Source: Chara braunii | Taxonomy: Eukaryota; Streptophyta; Charophyceae; Charales; Characeae | Length of the DNA stretch: 42,836 nt | Reading direction: 5' to 3' | NCBI GenBank assembly: GCA_003427395.1 | Contig: BFEA01000102.1 | Span: 1,580,689 to 1,623,524 of the forward strand | Part shown: piece after piece, positions 18,682-29,488 of the stretch | How positions within the stretch are numbered: position 1 is the stretch's first letter | How the letters are laid out: each line of letters opens with the position of its first letter | Made by a program: the position numbers and the translations under genes | Notes under the pieces: model-generated | Database searches by the model: none | What the model was told of the DNA's origin: nothing | The model's input: the letters and a program-made list of their open reading frames with translations, nothing else

Positions 18682-19527
18682 CTGCAAAAGGCAATGGCGG
18701 AATAGAAGAAACAGAAAAAAATAGTTGAAGATAGGCAACACTAATCAGAGGGGGCAAAACAACAAACAAATAGTCAAAGGAGTAGGCTACAGTGATAACC
18801 ATAAACTGCAAGAAGACAATAGACGAGAATTGAGGACAAGAAGAGGAGGAAAGCAGTTGGCAAGATGGAGGACCTCAGGGTCGTGCAGGAGAAAAACCAC
18901 GTTGTCTTACCGTACATAAATACGAGTACAGGTGTGAAGTCTTTCCAGGAGTGCAGAGATATGCACATCAGACAATAAGTGGAAACATGACTTTTCAATG
19001 GGACCAAGCCCTTGACCTTACCTGGGGGGAAGTGGAAAAGAGTTCAGGGGTGAACTAATGTTAGCCTTGTATACCTGTTGTCTGACGGTGGTGCACGACC
19101 ACGGTGGAATGCCATTGCAGGAACAGATTGAGAAAACCAAGACATAACAGCTTCCCTTTCTCACAAGACATGCGATCCCTGACTTCGCTTGGTGCAAGGG
19201 AAATTTCAGAAGCGGCAACTTCCACGGCAATAGCAGCAACACTATCAGGTCGTACATTGGGAAAGAAAAGGACTTGGCACAAAGAGTTTTCGCGCTCAGC
19301 ACACCATACGGCTTCCCAAATCTGAACATTCGCAGTGAGGGTTGGTGCTGCTTTGTTGTCTCGTGAAGCAACCGCAAGCGTATTTCCATTGTTTGATCTA
19401 ATATGAGGTGCCGTTTCAGTTCTATAAGATGATCCAGAAATCATCTATAAGCCATCCCCGGCAGACAAAAAGAAGCACTTGTGCACATCATATTGCCAAA
19501 TCCAACGGGTGAACTGAATAGGGCCAT
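18682..19527 (-). other. Start of the next upstream intron
   Basis: This region lies between the JmjC exon acceptor and the left end of Gypsy-2. It contains splice-like signals on the minus strand (CCCCCCAG|GTAAGG at 19022/19021; TACG|GTAAGA near 18911) but no sequence matching the residues expected upstream in KDM3 proteins (a CLDWCE-like block). Confidence 0.45.
19071..19444 (-). other. Unidentified open frame with splice-like borders
   Basis: A stop-free minus-strand frame preceded by GGCTTATAG at its upstream end and followed by CAACAG|GTATAC. Its middle (VQIWEAVWCAERENSLCQVL, FFPNVRPDSVAAIAVEVAAS) has protein-like composition, but I recognise no domain and it does not resemble KDM3. It may be an exon of an alternative transcript, a captured gene piece, or chance. 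Confidence 0.2.
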
Positions 19528-20702
19528 GTTATGAACATGATTATCTGTTGAAATTATATCAACACTCACTCACAGGAACTCCCATACACGCCCATACATC
19601 CACAGAAGGAAGGGGAGAGGTGGTGGAGTGTCACACCGCCCAACAAAAGGAACACAGCGGAAGACTCAGGGGAGCGAAGTGACAGAATACACAACACAGT
19701 GAATTCTCTCCACACAGGTCCCAGCAATCATTCATAGAAGACAACCGAGAGATCACAGCCAGAAATCAATGAAGAGATGACAACTCAAACACAGTAATAC
19801 AACTGTTTATTAAACTCAGAGCATCATTTTCCCTTAATAACCTCAGAACCCTGCTGCACTATACTCAGAGGGGAAGCGCCTCAACCCCACACACACTGAG
19901 CAGCTAAAAATAGCACCAGAACCCCAGGTAACACCCAGCGCCACCCTGACATCCAACTCAGTGCCCTGCGCCAAAGTGAAACAGGCTCCCAGAGCCAATC
20001 ACCACCCAGATGATGAAGAAGAAGCTCAACGCCAACAGTCCCTGATGAAGATGAAGTCCAGACGATGATAATCTCTGAGAAGATGCAGCTATGGCTGCAT
20101 CGCCACTGGGACCCTACTCCTGAGGAGGGTCAGCAGTGCACCATGTGCTCCAACGCATCAGACCTCTGATAGCCCAGACCGCTTTGACTCCCAAAGAGTC
20201 AGAGCGGACAGCGCTGACCCCACGAAGGTCTGGCTATGTCCGCCATCTCCCACACCGGAATCAGCAATCACGACCTGATACCGTGTGCGCAGCAACTTCC
20301 ATCACGAAGTGTCAACTGCCAAAAGCCCCAGACCGAAGTCTCCATCCTATCTATACTCTAAACTAGCCTAGACACGACCTAGACCGACCGACTGACCGAC
20401 CGGTACCGTTTCTGTTTCGGCCTCTACAGGCTATAGGACCGTCTATCAGCGTAGGCCCATTGGGCCGGTCTGTCATAGGGATAGCCCGGGCCTGCTATTC
20501 GCAGTTAGGGTAGCTGTAGGAAATTCGAGTTAGTACTGGGCCCATGTTTCCTATATTTACAAATATGTCCCTCACGAATTTTCCTTACAGGTAGGTCTCT
20601 CGGTTAGCCCTCAGCCAAACAAAATACTGAATCTATCCCTACCTATGGTACAGCTTCGTCAGAGAGAGGCTACAGGCAACCTGGAACCAGCAAGTCATTG
20701 CA
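19528..20702 (-). repeat. Gypsy-2 3' LTR
   Basis: Matches 26909-28108 with substitutions and several indels, for example extra bases at about 19590 and a missing segment relative to 27590-27612. In element sense it starts TGCAATGAC, directly after the polypurine region. About 34 bp present at the beginning of the 5' LTR (28142-28109) are missing here. Confidence 0.88.
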
Positions 20703-20929
20703 GACCTACCCTCCCCCGGAGCGAGGACCTCCGAGCTAGGGGCGTAGGCGTGCAGAGCGTCGAAGGGGCTCTCCCCTTTGCGCAGCCTCATATTTGAGGA
20801 TAACAAACTTTGCTGTTTCAGAAGCTCCTTGCGAGTAAACCAGAGGTCCTCAGTATGGGGCTGGTAAAGAAACTTCACAAGGTACTCCTTATCCGGGCAT
20901 GTACCATACTCATCCTCAACTGATTCCAC
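20639..20929 (-). pseudogene. Gypsy-2 pol C-terminal chromodomain-like tail (fragment)
   Basis: 96 residues. VESVEDEYGTCPDKEYLVKF followed by HTEDLWFTRKELLKQ resembles a degenerate chromodomain, homologous to the Gypsy-1 tail at 5369-5569. The frame ends inside the 3' LTR. It is separated from the integrase frame by a stop near 20962. Confidence 0.7.
20704..20718 (-). other. Gypsy-2 polypurine tract
   Basis: The minus strand reads CCGGGGGAGGGTAGG just before the 3' LTR, the expected primer for plus-strand synthesis. Confidence 0.65.
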
Positions 20930-20962
20930 CTCATATCCCTTCCCAAGGATCGGGGGACCAAA

Positions 20963-21778
20963 TTAAGGCGGCATGTCTGGAAATGCATCAGTCGGGATAA
21001 ATGGCAGCAGCTTGGATGCATAAAAGACAGGGTAGGTTTGTAGGTGCAGTGGGACGTCTCCGTGATAAGATGGCCCAAAAGGGTCAGCTCCCACTGTATC
21101 TAAAACCTGCCATGGACCCATGTAACGCGGCAACAGCTTAGGCGGAATGTCCTCCTCTCGTGATAACTCGTAACTGAGTACCCAGACCCAGTCACCAACG
21201 CGAATGGGGGATGGTGGACGATGTTTGTTAGCCTGCTGAATCATAGCCTTTTGGGCTTTGAGCAGGTTAACTCTGGCTCGTTCGATATCCCTCTCGTAAT
21301 GTCTGGTGAATGTTGCAGTCCCAGGGGTCAGTCTGGGGGTAGCCTTATCGATGATGTCATCGAGAGGCTGCCATGGCTCACGTCCCCAGTGCAATCGATA
21401 AGGGGCGAACCCTGTGGAGGAGTGTACAGACGTGTTGTACACTAGTTGTGCCCGTCCTAGATGAAGATCCCAATCCTGGCGATCAGGGCTGATCACAGGA
21501 CGCAACAACTGGAAAAGGATCTGGTTCATCACTTCAGCCTGCCCATTGGCTTCAGGATGACAACCAGATGTCATATCCAGTCGGGAATGAAGGTAGTCCT
21601 TACAATAGGACTGCCATTCATTGCTGCAGAAACGCGGATCTCTGTCACTTATAGAGGTGGGTGGTCCATGGTGAGTAACCCACTTGTCAGCAAAGGCCGC
21701 CTGCACGGTCGGGACTCTGGCTTCCTCTAGCAAATGAATAAACTCTACGTACTTGGAGAATCTGTCCACACACACCAT
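20963..21778 (-). pseudogene. Gypsy-2 integrase core and C-terminal domain
   Basis: 271 residues, the best-preserved pol piece. DRFSKYVEF opens the core, the second catalytic Asp is in SISDRDPRF and the Glu in HPEANGQAEVMNQ. The C-terminal module follows (VGDWVWVLSYEL, YMGPWQVLDTVG, YPVFYASKLLPF). The first Asp (SIDFTDL) lies in the adjoining segment at 21782-22201, from which a stop at 21779-21781 separates it. It would catalyse cDNA insertion if intact. Confidence 0.88.
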
Positions 21779-21781
21779 GAC

Positions 21782-22201
21782 CTAACGCATCCCGCGAGGA
21801 GTAGTCCTCCCTAAGTCAGTGAAATCAATAGACACTGACTGTGTCGGTGCCTCATGGATGGGAAGTGGCTGCAGTAGGCCAAGGGGAGGCCGACGAGCGA
21901 CCTTATTCCTTTGACACAACTCACAGGTCTCGACATAGTGCAGCAGGTCTTTCCTCATTTCTGGCCAGAAGAACCGCTGCGACAGGGATGCCAACGATTT
22001 TAAGGCCCCAAAGTGGCCGCGAGCATCATGATACTCAGACATAATGAGTGTTCTCAGCTGGCGCTTCTGAGGGATGCACAGACGTTCCTCTCCTCTGCTG
22101 CAAGTGTACACTAGGCCTGAAACCAGAATGTATGCTGGTTCTGAGGCACGATCAGCCTTCAGATTCCTAACAATCGGGCCAAAAATCGGGTCCTGTGGCA
22201 A
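21782..22201 (-). pseudogene. Gypsy-2 integrase zinc-binding domain (fragment)
   Basis: 139 residues. The HHCC module is visible as SEYHDARGHFG and ETCELCQRNK. The start of the catalytic core, QSVSIDFTDL, follows, and the segment ends RTTPRGMR and a stop. The N-terminal part is the linker after RNase H. Confidence 0.87.
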
Positions 22202-22400
22202 TAACTGGGCGATGGTCTGACGGGTGCTCTCCCCAAAAGTATGAGTAGAGGAGATCAGGCAGAGAGCGTCAGGCCTACGAAGAAAGGGCGTCTGCTACAC
22301 GATTGTAGCAGCCCTTCTTGTGTTTCAGTTCAAAGTCGAAGAGATCAATAAACTAAATGTAGCGCGCAAGCTTGTCATTCAGTTCCCCTTGGGTCTTCAT

Positions 22401-22679
22401 TCACTGCAAGGTGGAGTGATCTGGGTAGATCTTGAAGTGTCTGCCCATGAGGAAATGCTTCCAATGCTTTAGCGCTGACACTAGAGCATACAACTCTTTC
22501 GCGTACATGGAATCCTGCAGCTTCTTTACTTTGATTTTCTTACTCATATACTCAACAGGTTGCAGACCATGCCCACAATCCTGCTGAAGTACTGCCCCAA
22601 CCCCATACTGGCTAGCACCAGTAGTTAGTACGAAGGGCAAGGTAGGGTCAGGTAACTTCAGAACAGGTGCACGCATCAA
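22401..22679 (-). pseudogene. Gypsy-2 RNase H (fragment, mutated active site)
   Basis: 92 residues. LPFVLTTGASQYGVGAVLQQ shows the RNase H start with Gly in place of the first catalytic Asp (TTDAS in Gypsy-1). VEYMSKKIKVKKLQ, YAKELYALVSALKHWKHFL and PDHSTLQ follow, then a stop. The Asp loss should abolish RNase H activity. Confidence 0.85.
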
Positions 22680-22942
22680 GGCCTCCTTGAGGCGTGTAAA
22701 AGCCTGCTGACAGACTGATGTCCAAAGAAAGTGGGTTTCTTCTTTGAAAGGTTAGTCAAGGGTGCAGCAATAGCAGAAAAGTTCTTCACGAACTTTCTGT
22801 AGTATGAAGCAAGACCCAAGAATGACCGGACATCACACATTGTGGTAGGTTGTGGCAAGTCCTGAATCGCAGCAACCTTTGTTGCTTCAGGAGCCAACCG
22901 TTCCCCAGAGATTACATGTCCCAGATAAGTCCCAGAAGTCAC
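22676..22942 (-). pseudogene. Gypsy-2 RT thumb (fragment)
   Basis: 88 residues. YLGHVISGERLAPEATKVAA, VRSFLGLASYYRKFVKNFS and APLTNL are the RT thumb/connection of Ty3/Gypsy elements. It overlaps the preceding RT frame by four bases in another phase, indicating a frameshift. The last 20 residues are out of frame. Confidence 0.83.
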
Positions 22943-23790
22943 TCCAAAGGAGGACTTTGCATCTTTTGCGGTGAAAGTACCTTATACTGGGCCTCATGTA
23001 GTGTCTGAAGAACTAGAGCCAGATGTTGCGCATGCTCCTCGACAGATCGACTGAATACCAGGATATCATCCATGTATACAACTACAAACCTGTCCAGGTA
23101 AGGCCTGAGTATGCGATGCATTCTTGTCTGGAATGTGCAAGGGGCATTGCAAAGACCGAAAGGCATGACCAGGTACTCATAGGTGCCAGTAGGCTCCTGC
23201 ATCAGGTCTGGAAACTGGTCCAAAACCTGCTGAATCGGTGGGGGACAAGGAGAAGCATCCACACCAGTCGGATTCACATACGCGACGAACAGACGTGTGT
23301 GGGCAGTCTGGTGAGAGAGTTGAAAGAACTTGTGTGCCGTCAAACAATAGCAACTGCTGACTGGGTAGTACTCATCAGCTAGCACACAAGGTTGATAGTC
23401 CCCTCTACTGTCAGGAAGCTCTACCCTAGGGATCTGCCAGTCAATCCTAGGGTTAGTGGCCTCTAGCCACCGCGTGGAAAACACAAGATCAAAAGGCACG
23501 TTAGGAAAAACATAGAAGTTCAGACGCTGCCTGACCTTCTCCTGCTTGTCATAGATAACTGGTAGGTTCTTGATAGTAGTGGTGATCCGAACTGTGGAAG
23601 AGTCCCCTATACGGACTTCCAGCGGCTGCTGCAACTTCACCAATCTCCCATCCAGATGCAACTTACTGACAACCTTGGGAGAGATGAAGTTCCACGTGGC
23701 CCCACAGTCTAGTAAGCCTTTGATCCTGGCTCCCAGGATAGAGGGTCGCAGCAAGATGAGGTCTGATTTATGCTGCTTCTTTTCCTGCAA
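22939..23790 (-). pseudogene. Gypsy-2 protease joined to a truncated RT
   Basis: 283 residues. Protease part: [20 protein letters not shown], with DCG in place of D-S/T-G, then [21 protein letters not shown] linker leads to [10 protein letters not shown], which is fused directly to [15 protein letters not shown], then [20 protein letters not shown]. The fingers and palm motif A (LFVPKKGG, DLKSGYHQI in Gypsy-1) are absent, so about 120 residues have been removed without losing the frame. With the first catalytic Asp of RT gone, the enzyme cannot work. Confidence 0.85.
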
Positions 23791-23936
23791 AAAGACAAGA
23801 AAAAATCAGCAAAAGCCTGACAGTCATCTTCCCGCCACGTCTCATCCAGGTCACGGTCCATGTAAGTAAAGGATCCTGACGCAGCAACTCCAACAGAGTC
23901 AGTGAGGGTAGATGCAGATTCAAACTCGTCGGAATC

Positions 23937-24146
23937 TCAATCAACACAAGTTGAGGGAGCTGCTAACTCCACTTCCCTCTGCAAGTCTAGTTTTTTTGAA
24001 CTAGATCCAGGCTTGCGAGGCATATGGGGACAGTCTTTTAGAAAGTGGTCCCCCTCGCAACGAAAGCAAACCTCACGGTCCTTCCTTCTCTGCCACCGCC
24101 CCTCCTCGATCATGAGCGCTCTCCAGGGAAGGGTGGAAGGATCCAT
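23937..24146 (-). pseudogene. Gypsy-2 Gag nucleocapsid zinc knuckle (fragment)
   Basis: 69 residues with CFRCEGDHFLKDC. The spacing is C-x2-C-x3-H-x4-C, one residue short of the usual C-x2-C-x4-H-x4-C, so zinc binding may be affected. A frameshift and stops separate it from the capsid part at 24249-25550. Confidence 0.78.
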
Positions 24147-24248
24147 GGGGTTGACTAGCCAGTGGACGTCTCTCGTGGTAAGTTAGGTCTCTGGGCCTGA
24201 GGGGAAGTGGCACGTCCCTTCCCTTTCCCCTTTTGACTAGTTGAGCTC

Positions 24249-25550
24249 TTACTGCTGTTGTTTCCCTTTGAACATAGCAGCAAGGTTCTCGGCTAAGGAA
24301 AGAACGGCTGGCTCAATTGTTGATACTGATGCAGTCTTAGATGGAGGACTGCCACACTGAGATGCATCAGAATCAGATCTTGCATCAACAGCCAACAAAG
24401 CACCCTTCTTCCTACGTTGTCCCCTGGAAGAGGGCCTCCTCCTTCCATCAGAAGGTTCCTGAACCTTGAGCCGAGACACCAGGTCCAGGGTCGCTTTGCC
24501 AAAGGACCTCCAGTCCTTATGGCCCTGAGAGTACAAAGCAATGGAGTAATCTGGAGGTGTTGCCCGTAGGAAGTGAGTGAGCTGGTCAGACTCACTCATC
24601 TCCAGACCAGGTGTAGCAGTCAAGCTCTCAAGCAACCTGTAGAGCTTGGACAGGGAACCCTCAAGCCTGCGTGAGCCCAACAACAATATCTTATCTGCTA
24701 CTTTCCGGGCCTGTTCCCTGTCTGCAAACCGGTCTCGCAGGGCCTGCAGCAACCCCTCCACCTTCAACTGCTGTGCCCATTTGTCCATGGGCAGATTTTG
24801 TTTCGCTGCAGAGGATGTACACCATTTCAGCGCAGTCCTCTCCAGACGTTCCAGAATCGTTCCTACCTTTGTCACCTCTAGACAAACGAAACTGCGCAGG
24901 TACGCCTGCATAGCGGTAACCCAATCTGAAACGTCCACCTTGGGGTCTTCCCCAGAATACATGGGAGGTGGCGTCAGCTTGGGCTGCCGCTGATCAGATG
25001 TGCTAGAGGGAATGGAGGTAGTGGACACATGGGAACCAGCAGGTGAAGCTGGACGACTGTGGGATGGTGAAACTGATGTTGGGACAGGTTGGAGAGGTTG
25101 GGAAGGAGGCACAGGGAGTTGCAGACGTTGCAGAATTTTGTTGACACTCGCTATCAACGAATCAAGGCTTGCTGTCAACTTATCGACCTTGCGATCGATG
25201 GCAGAGCATTGATTCTCTACAGCGAGGATCCGTTGATCCCAATTAGAAAAGTAAGATCTGTTGAGGGTGTTTGTTAACAGCACCAACTCAGCAGTATCCT
25301 TACTATACTGACTGGAGGTACCACTGGCAACAACTTTCTCAACCTCTTTACGTAACTCTCTCCTCCTTTCCTCCTTCCTGGTGGCCTCCTCAGCTTCCTT
25401 CATCTCCCTTTTTAACCGTTGAACATGGGCCTCTGCCTTTCTGCGGCTTTCCTCCGCTTCAAGCAGGGCCTGCTCCAAGGGTGAGAGAGGAAGTGGAGGG
25501 GGTTGAGCAAAAGGTTCCCCTTCCTCAACCTTCGTCTCAGCGTCAGCCAT
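24249..25550 (-). CDS. Gypsy-2 Gag, capsid part
   Basis: 433 residues, starting at the ATG of MADAETKVEEGEPF. A long charged coiled-coil-like helix follows (about residues 25-75, EEATRKEERRRELRKEVEKV), then a proline/serine linker, and then the retrotransposon gag domain (KLTPPPMYSGEDPKVDVSDW, VTAMQAYLRSF, LERTALKW). It ends with KGKQQQ and a stop before the zinc knuckle, which continues in another frame at about 24146. It is probably a truncated Gag. There is no sequence identity to Gypsy-1 Gag that I can see beyond the family fold. Confidence 0.87.
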   Translation of the reverse strand: MADAETKVEEGEPFAQPPPLPLSPLEQALLEAEESRRKAEAHVQRLKREMKEAEEATRKEERRRELRKEVEKVVASGTSSQYSKDTAELVLLTNTLNRSYFSNWDQRILAVENQCSAIDRKVDKLTASLDSLIASVNKILQRLQLPVPPSQPLQPVPTSVSPSHSRPASPAGSHVSTTSIPSSTSDQRQPKLTPPPMYSGEDPKVDVSDWVTAMQAYLRSFVCLEVTKVGTILERLERTALKWCTSSAAKQNLPMDKWAQQLKVEGLLQALRDRFADREQARKVADKILLLGSRRLEGSLSKLYRLLESLTATPGLEMSESDQLTHFLRATPPDYSIALYSQGHKDWRSFGKATLDLVSRLKVQEPSDGRRRPSSRGQRRKKGALLAVDARSDSDASQCGSPPSKTASVSTIEPAVLSLAENLAAMFKGKQQQ

Positions 25551-26891
25551 TATTAATCACTCACACAGTCTAATAAACACAGACACACAGAAATGAGGTC
25601 AGCAGAGATTAAGATTACACACACAACCACTGATGTAATCACTGCCACCTGATGACAAGAGACGTGGTGAATTAGGCAGAAGAGCGCTCAGCCTTTGTAG
25701 GTCGCTGAGGGCTATTCTGGGTCAGTTTAGGGTAATTCCAAATAAAACCAGCTTGCGATTTTTCATTCATAGCCCAGAACCCTCATCGGAGTGCAATAAC
25801 CCAGAATCGCTGTCAGATAGTTAGACAGGATGCAACCTTGGACTGTAAGTAGAAGGTCAGAATAGCGCAGAGAGTCAGTAGCAATTAACAAAACCCAGTA
25901 GTCAACCAAGATGCAGCGAATGACTGATCAAGCTATTTTTAGACTCCTACTACTGACACTGGCACCGTAGGACCCTGTATGCCCCACTCTAGGTGAGGCG
26001 AAGTACAGATATGACGTATCAGACTCAAAACATCAATCCTAGTATACCGCTTTCAGACACTGACTCAATACTGAATTGCGATTTCAGGGTGACTGACAGA
26101 CTGAAATTCTGACGGACAGAACCTAAGATATGACAAACCCTAGCTGCCCCAAGCACTGGCTATGGCAGCGCAGTACTCGGAATTCCATTATCACTGACAT
26201 ACAGACCTTGAACTACTCAATTCACTATGTGTACTGAATCGCAATACTGTAGTACAGTCATAGATGCAATTTGAGACAGAGTGGTCAAACAGAGGCAGTA
26301 GAAGTCAACATAGATAGGTAAGGGAAATAGCTATGGCTGTCAGGCGTTGCGATTTTCAATTTTCACTGTCTATAGACATACAGCTTCGATTTTCCCAGTC
26401 TAATCACAACTATCAGACCCGCTACAGGGACTTGAGTAAGGAACACACTTACTTTAGGGCAAAACACTGGAAGAAGAAGCTGAACTGGCTATGGCTGCCA
26501 TCTCGCCAATTTCTTCAATTCATTGTTCCTGGTGCTCCCACGTTCAAAATCTCTTGAAACTTGGTGATACTGAAGCTCTTAATATGGCAATTAACCCCCA
26601 CTAGTCAGATTCACTGAATCCGGCCCAGAATTTGGAACTCGACATACCCCCAGGTATCTCTCCATTAGCAAAGTCAACGCCTAGGCTAAAAATAGCCCCT
26701 CAGTGCCTCCCAGGCCACTGAGCACTGAATCACCACCAATCTCTGTGTCATACTAGCCTCCACACGCTCCTCACCAACACCCTACTGAGGGCAATACTGA
26801 AGATGTGATTTCACCATGAAACTTGACGTCAGAAGTTCTCAGGTAGTGATGAATGCCTCAGTCCATCATCTCGCCACTGTCTGGGTCCGAT
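25551..26891 (-). other. Gypsy-2 untranslated leader
   Basis: Sequence between the primer-binding site and gag, with no ORF of note. It contains many CAGACTGA/ACTGAAT-like short repeats. Confidence 0.6.
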
Positions 26892-26905
26892 CTGCTCCGA
26901 TACCA
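26892..26905 (-). promoter_or_regulatory. Gypsy-2 primer-binding site (initiator tRNA-Met)
   Basis: The minus strand reads TGGTATCGGAGCAG, three bases inside the 5' LTR. The first 12 bases are identical to the Gypsy-1 site, and the spacing is the same. Confidence 0.85.
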
Positions 26906-26908
26906 ACG

Positions 26909-28142
26909 GTTATGAACATGATTATCTGTTGAAATTATATCAACACTCACTCACAGGAACTCCCATACATGCACAGAAGGAAGGGGAGAGGTAGTGGAGT
27001 TTCACACTGCACAACAAAAGGAACGCAGTGGAAGACTCAGGGAAGCGAAGTGACAGAACACACAACACGGTGAATTCTCTCCAACAGGTCCCAAGAATCA
27101 TTCATAGAAGACAACCGAGAGATCACAACCAGAAATCAATGAAGAGATGACAACTCAAACACACTAATACAACTGTTTATTAAACTCAGAGCATCGTTTT
27201 CCCTTAATAACGTCAGAACCCTGTTGCGCTATGCTCAGAGGGGAAGCGCCTCAACCCCACACACACTGAGCAGCTAAAAATAGCACCAGAACCCCATGTA
27301 ACATCCAGCGCCACCCTGACATCCAACTCAGTGGCCTGCGCCAAAGTGAAACAGGCTCCCAGAGCCAATCGCCACCCACAGATGCAGAAGAAGCTCAACG
27401 CGAACAGTCCCTGATGAAGACGAAGTCCAGACGATGATAATCTCTGAGAAGATGCAGCTATAGCTGCATCGCCACTTGGACCCTACTCCTGAGGAGGGTC
27501 AGCAGTGCACCACGTGCTCCAACGCATCAGACCTCTGATAGCCCAGACCGCTTTGACTCCCAGAGAGTCAGAGCGGACAGCGTTNACCCCAGTCTGGTCA
27601 GCGCTCCGAAGGTTTGGCTATGCCCGCCGTCTCCCACACCGGAATCAGCAACCACGACTTGATACCGTGTGCGCAGCAACTTCCACCACGAAGTATCAAC
27701 TGCCAAAAGCCCCGGACCGAAGTCTCCATCCTATCTATACTCTAAACTAGCCTAGACACGACCTAGACCGGACCGATTGACCGACCGGTACCGTTTCTGT
27801 TTCGGCCTCTACGACCCCTCCCTACCCGGCTATAGGCTATAGGACCGTCTATCAGCGCAGGCCCATTGGGCCGGTCCGTCCTAGGGGTAGCCCGGGCCTG
27901 GTATTCGCAGTTAGGGTAGCTGTAAGAACTTCGAGTTAGTATTGGGCCCATGTTTCCTATATTTACAAATATATCCCTCACAAATTTTCCTTATAGGTAG
28001 GTCTCTCGGTTAGCCCTCAGCCAAACAAAATTATGAATCTATCCCTACCTATGGTACAGCCTCATCAGAGAGAGGCTACAGGCAACCTGGAACCAGCAAG
28101 TCGTTGCAGGCAGGCCTCTTGATGACCAGGGCGTTCGTGACA
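26909..28142 (-). repeat. Gypsy-2 5' LTR
   Basis: In element sense it runs TGTCACGAAC...GTTCATAAC. The ends form an imperfect inverted repeat, which supports 28142 as the true outer edge. Identity with the 3' LTR is interrupted by indels. An unresolved base (N) lies at 27585 and a local insertion at 27590-27612. Confidence 0.85.
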
Positions 28143-28147
28143 GGTGG

Positions 28148-28159
28148 TGGTGGTTTAAG
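28148..28159. repeat. TGGTGGTTTAAG motif copy
   Basis: One copy of the recurrent terminal motif that is found repeatedly in 28-39 kb. It starts six bases outside the Gypsy-2 5' LTR. Confidence 0.5.
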
Positions 28160-28384
28160 CCTGGGTCCCAACCGCATTACTCTGTCTCCGCACTTGAAGC
28201 GTTGTAAGCTCACACATGGTCGACCCGGGGGTGCTTATTCGCTGAATTTTGCACACAGACTATCATTGAAAGGCATTCCACGATGCAAACCCCAAATTCG
28301 AATTCCAGGGTCAAGGTCTCAGGCCAAGGGAGGCCAAGTCAGCCACTTCAAAGGGTCACAGTCGGGTACCTTAGGAGTCAAGTC

Positions 28385-28590
28385 CGACAGGCACCCGGTG
28401 AACAGTCACATCCCAGAGGCAAAGGTTGCATTCCATAAGCCAAAGTCACGTCCCATATTGAAAAGTCATATCCCACAGGCAAAAGGCAAAGGACACTTCC
28501 CCAAGCAAAAGTCGTGTCCTAGAGGCAAGAGTCACATCCCACAGTCACAAGTCATGTTCCACAAGTGAAAAGTCGTGACTCACAGGCCCA
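28385..28590. repeat. Degenerate minisatellite, unit about 20-25 bp
   Basis: The phrase AGTCACATCCCACAGGCAAA and variants (AGTCACGTCCCATA, AGTCATATCCCACAGG, AGTCGTGTCCTAGAGG, AGTCACATCCCACAG, AGTCATGTTCCACAAG) recurs about eight times. It creates a pseudo-repetitive open frame rich in SHIPQ/KS. Confidence 0.8.
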
Positions 28591-29414
28591 AGCAGCAGCA
28601 CACCAATGAAAAATCGAGGAAGTACCAGGCCTTGACATTCTGAAGCAAGCAGGCCGTGGGCATGTGGTACCGGTATTAAGTCAAGCCAAAAGAAGCAGAG
28701 GCTGAGATGAGTTGAAGCTCAGTCCAAGTCAACATAAGGACTGGCCAGCCACATTTCAGGCAGATTGCCCATTCTGTGGAAGTGCTGCTGAAGCGCTTGT
28801 GCGCTATCTGCGAGGACCATGCACGAGAGCCCTGCTGGGCAGCGTTGTGCTGAGAGGGAAGGCGGCCATAGCCGCATAACTAGTAATAGAAGATAGAGCT
28901 GAGTAGCACCGGATGTATTCAAAGTCAAGATCCTCAAGTAGAGAGAGGGGGAGAGAGAGAGAGCAGAGGGTGAGAGTGAGCGCATGCATGAAGAAGATAG
29001 CAGGAGAAGAGAGACAGGGAGAGGGAGACAGAGAGAGAGCAGGGAGCCACTTACCTCAGATGAGGATGCTGGAATTGAGTTGCTAGACTCTGCACTGATG
29101 TGCGCTGGTGACTGGAAATCGGGAACTGCTCAATATGATAATTTGTTGGAATTTCTATGTTGCGCTATCCTGGACTTTACATCTCTGGTCTCCAGTGCGA
29201 ATTTCATGTGCTCTCTCAATGTGTGTGTGTGCTCAAGGTGACGAGCAGTGCGGCTCAATGCATCATATTGCCCTTCTTGTTTTGTTTTGTTTTTGTGTGT
29301 GTGATATGTAGGTGCTTTAGGGTACGTCATGTGTCCAGTTTTTACATGTTTGGATCATTAATGAAAAAGTTGGCAGTTCGTTAGATTCGTTAAACCCTTC
29401 ATTCTAACTCGGAG

Positions 29415-29488
29415 AGTGTTTTTGTGTCAGGTTTTTATAGTGTTTTTGTGTTAGGGTTTTAATAGTATTTTTGTGTTAGGGTTACATT
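29415..29488. repeat. 25-bp tandem repeat, three copies
   Basis: AGTRTTTTTGTGTYAGGGTT starts at 29415, 29439 and 29464. The GTTAGGGTTTT core looks telomere-like, but the spacing is not that of a telomere array. Confidence 0.8.

Larger units (their letters stand above)
19528..28142 (-). mobile_element. Gypsy-2: diverged Ty3/Gypsy LTR retrotransposon
   Basis: Minus-strand order is 5' LTR (28142-26909), initiator-tRNA primer site, leader, gag, zinc knuckle, protease/RT, RNase H, integrase, chromo-like tail, polypurine tract and 3' LTR (20702-19528). It totals about 8.6 kb. The LTRs differ by many substitutions and indels, so it is older than Gypsy-1 by LTR divergence. RT lacks its N-terminal half, RNase H has a catalytic Asp to Gly change, and the frame shifts several times. 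No clear target duplication was seen (left flank GGCCAT, right flank GGTGG). Confidence 0.92.

Noticed and set aside
24249-28142. Gypsy-2 as a recently active element
   Set aside because: The LTRs differ by many indels and substitutions, and RT, protease and RNase H all have damaged active sites.
29415-29488. Interstitial telomere repeat
   Set aside because: The GTTAGGGTTTT cores are spaced 24-25 bp apart within a larger unit, so this is a minisatellite.
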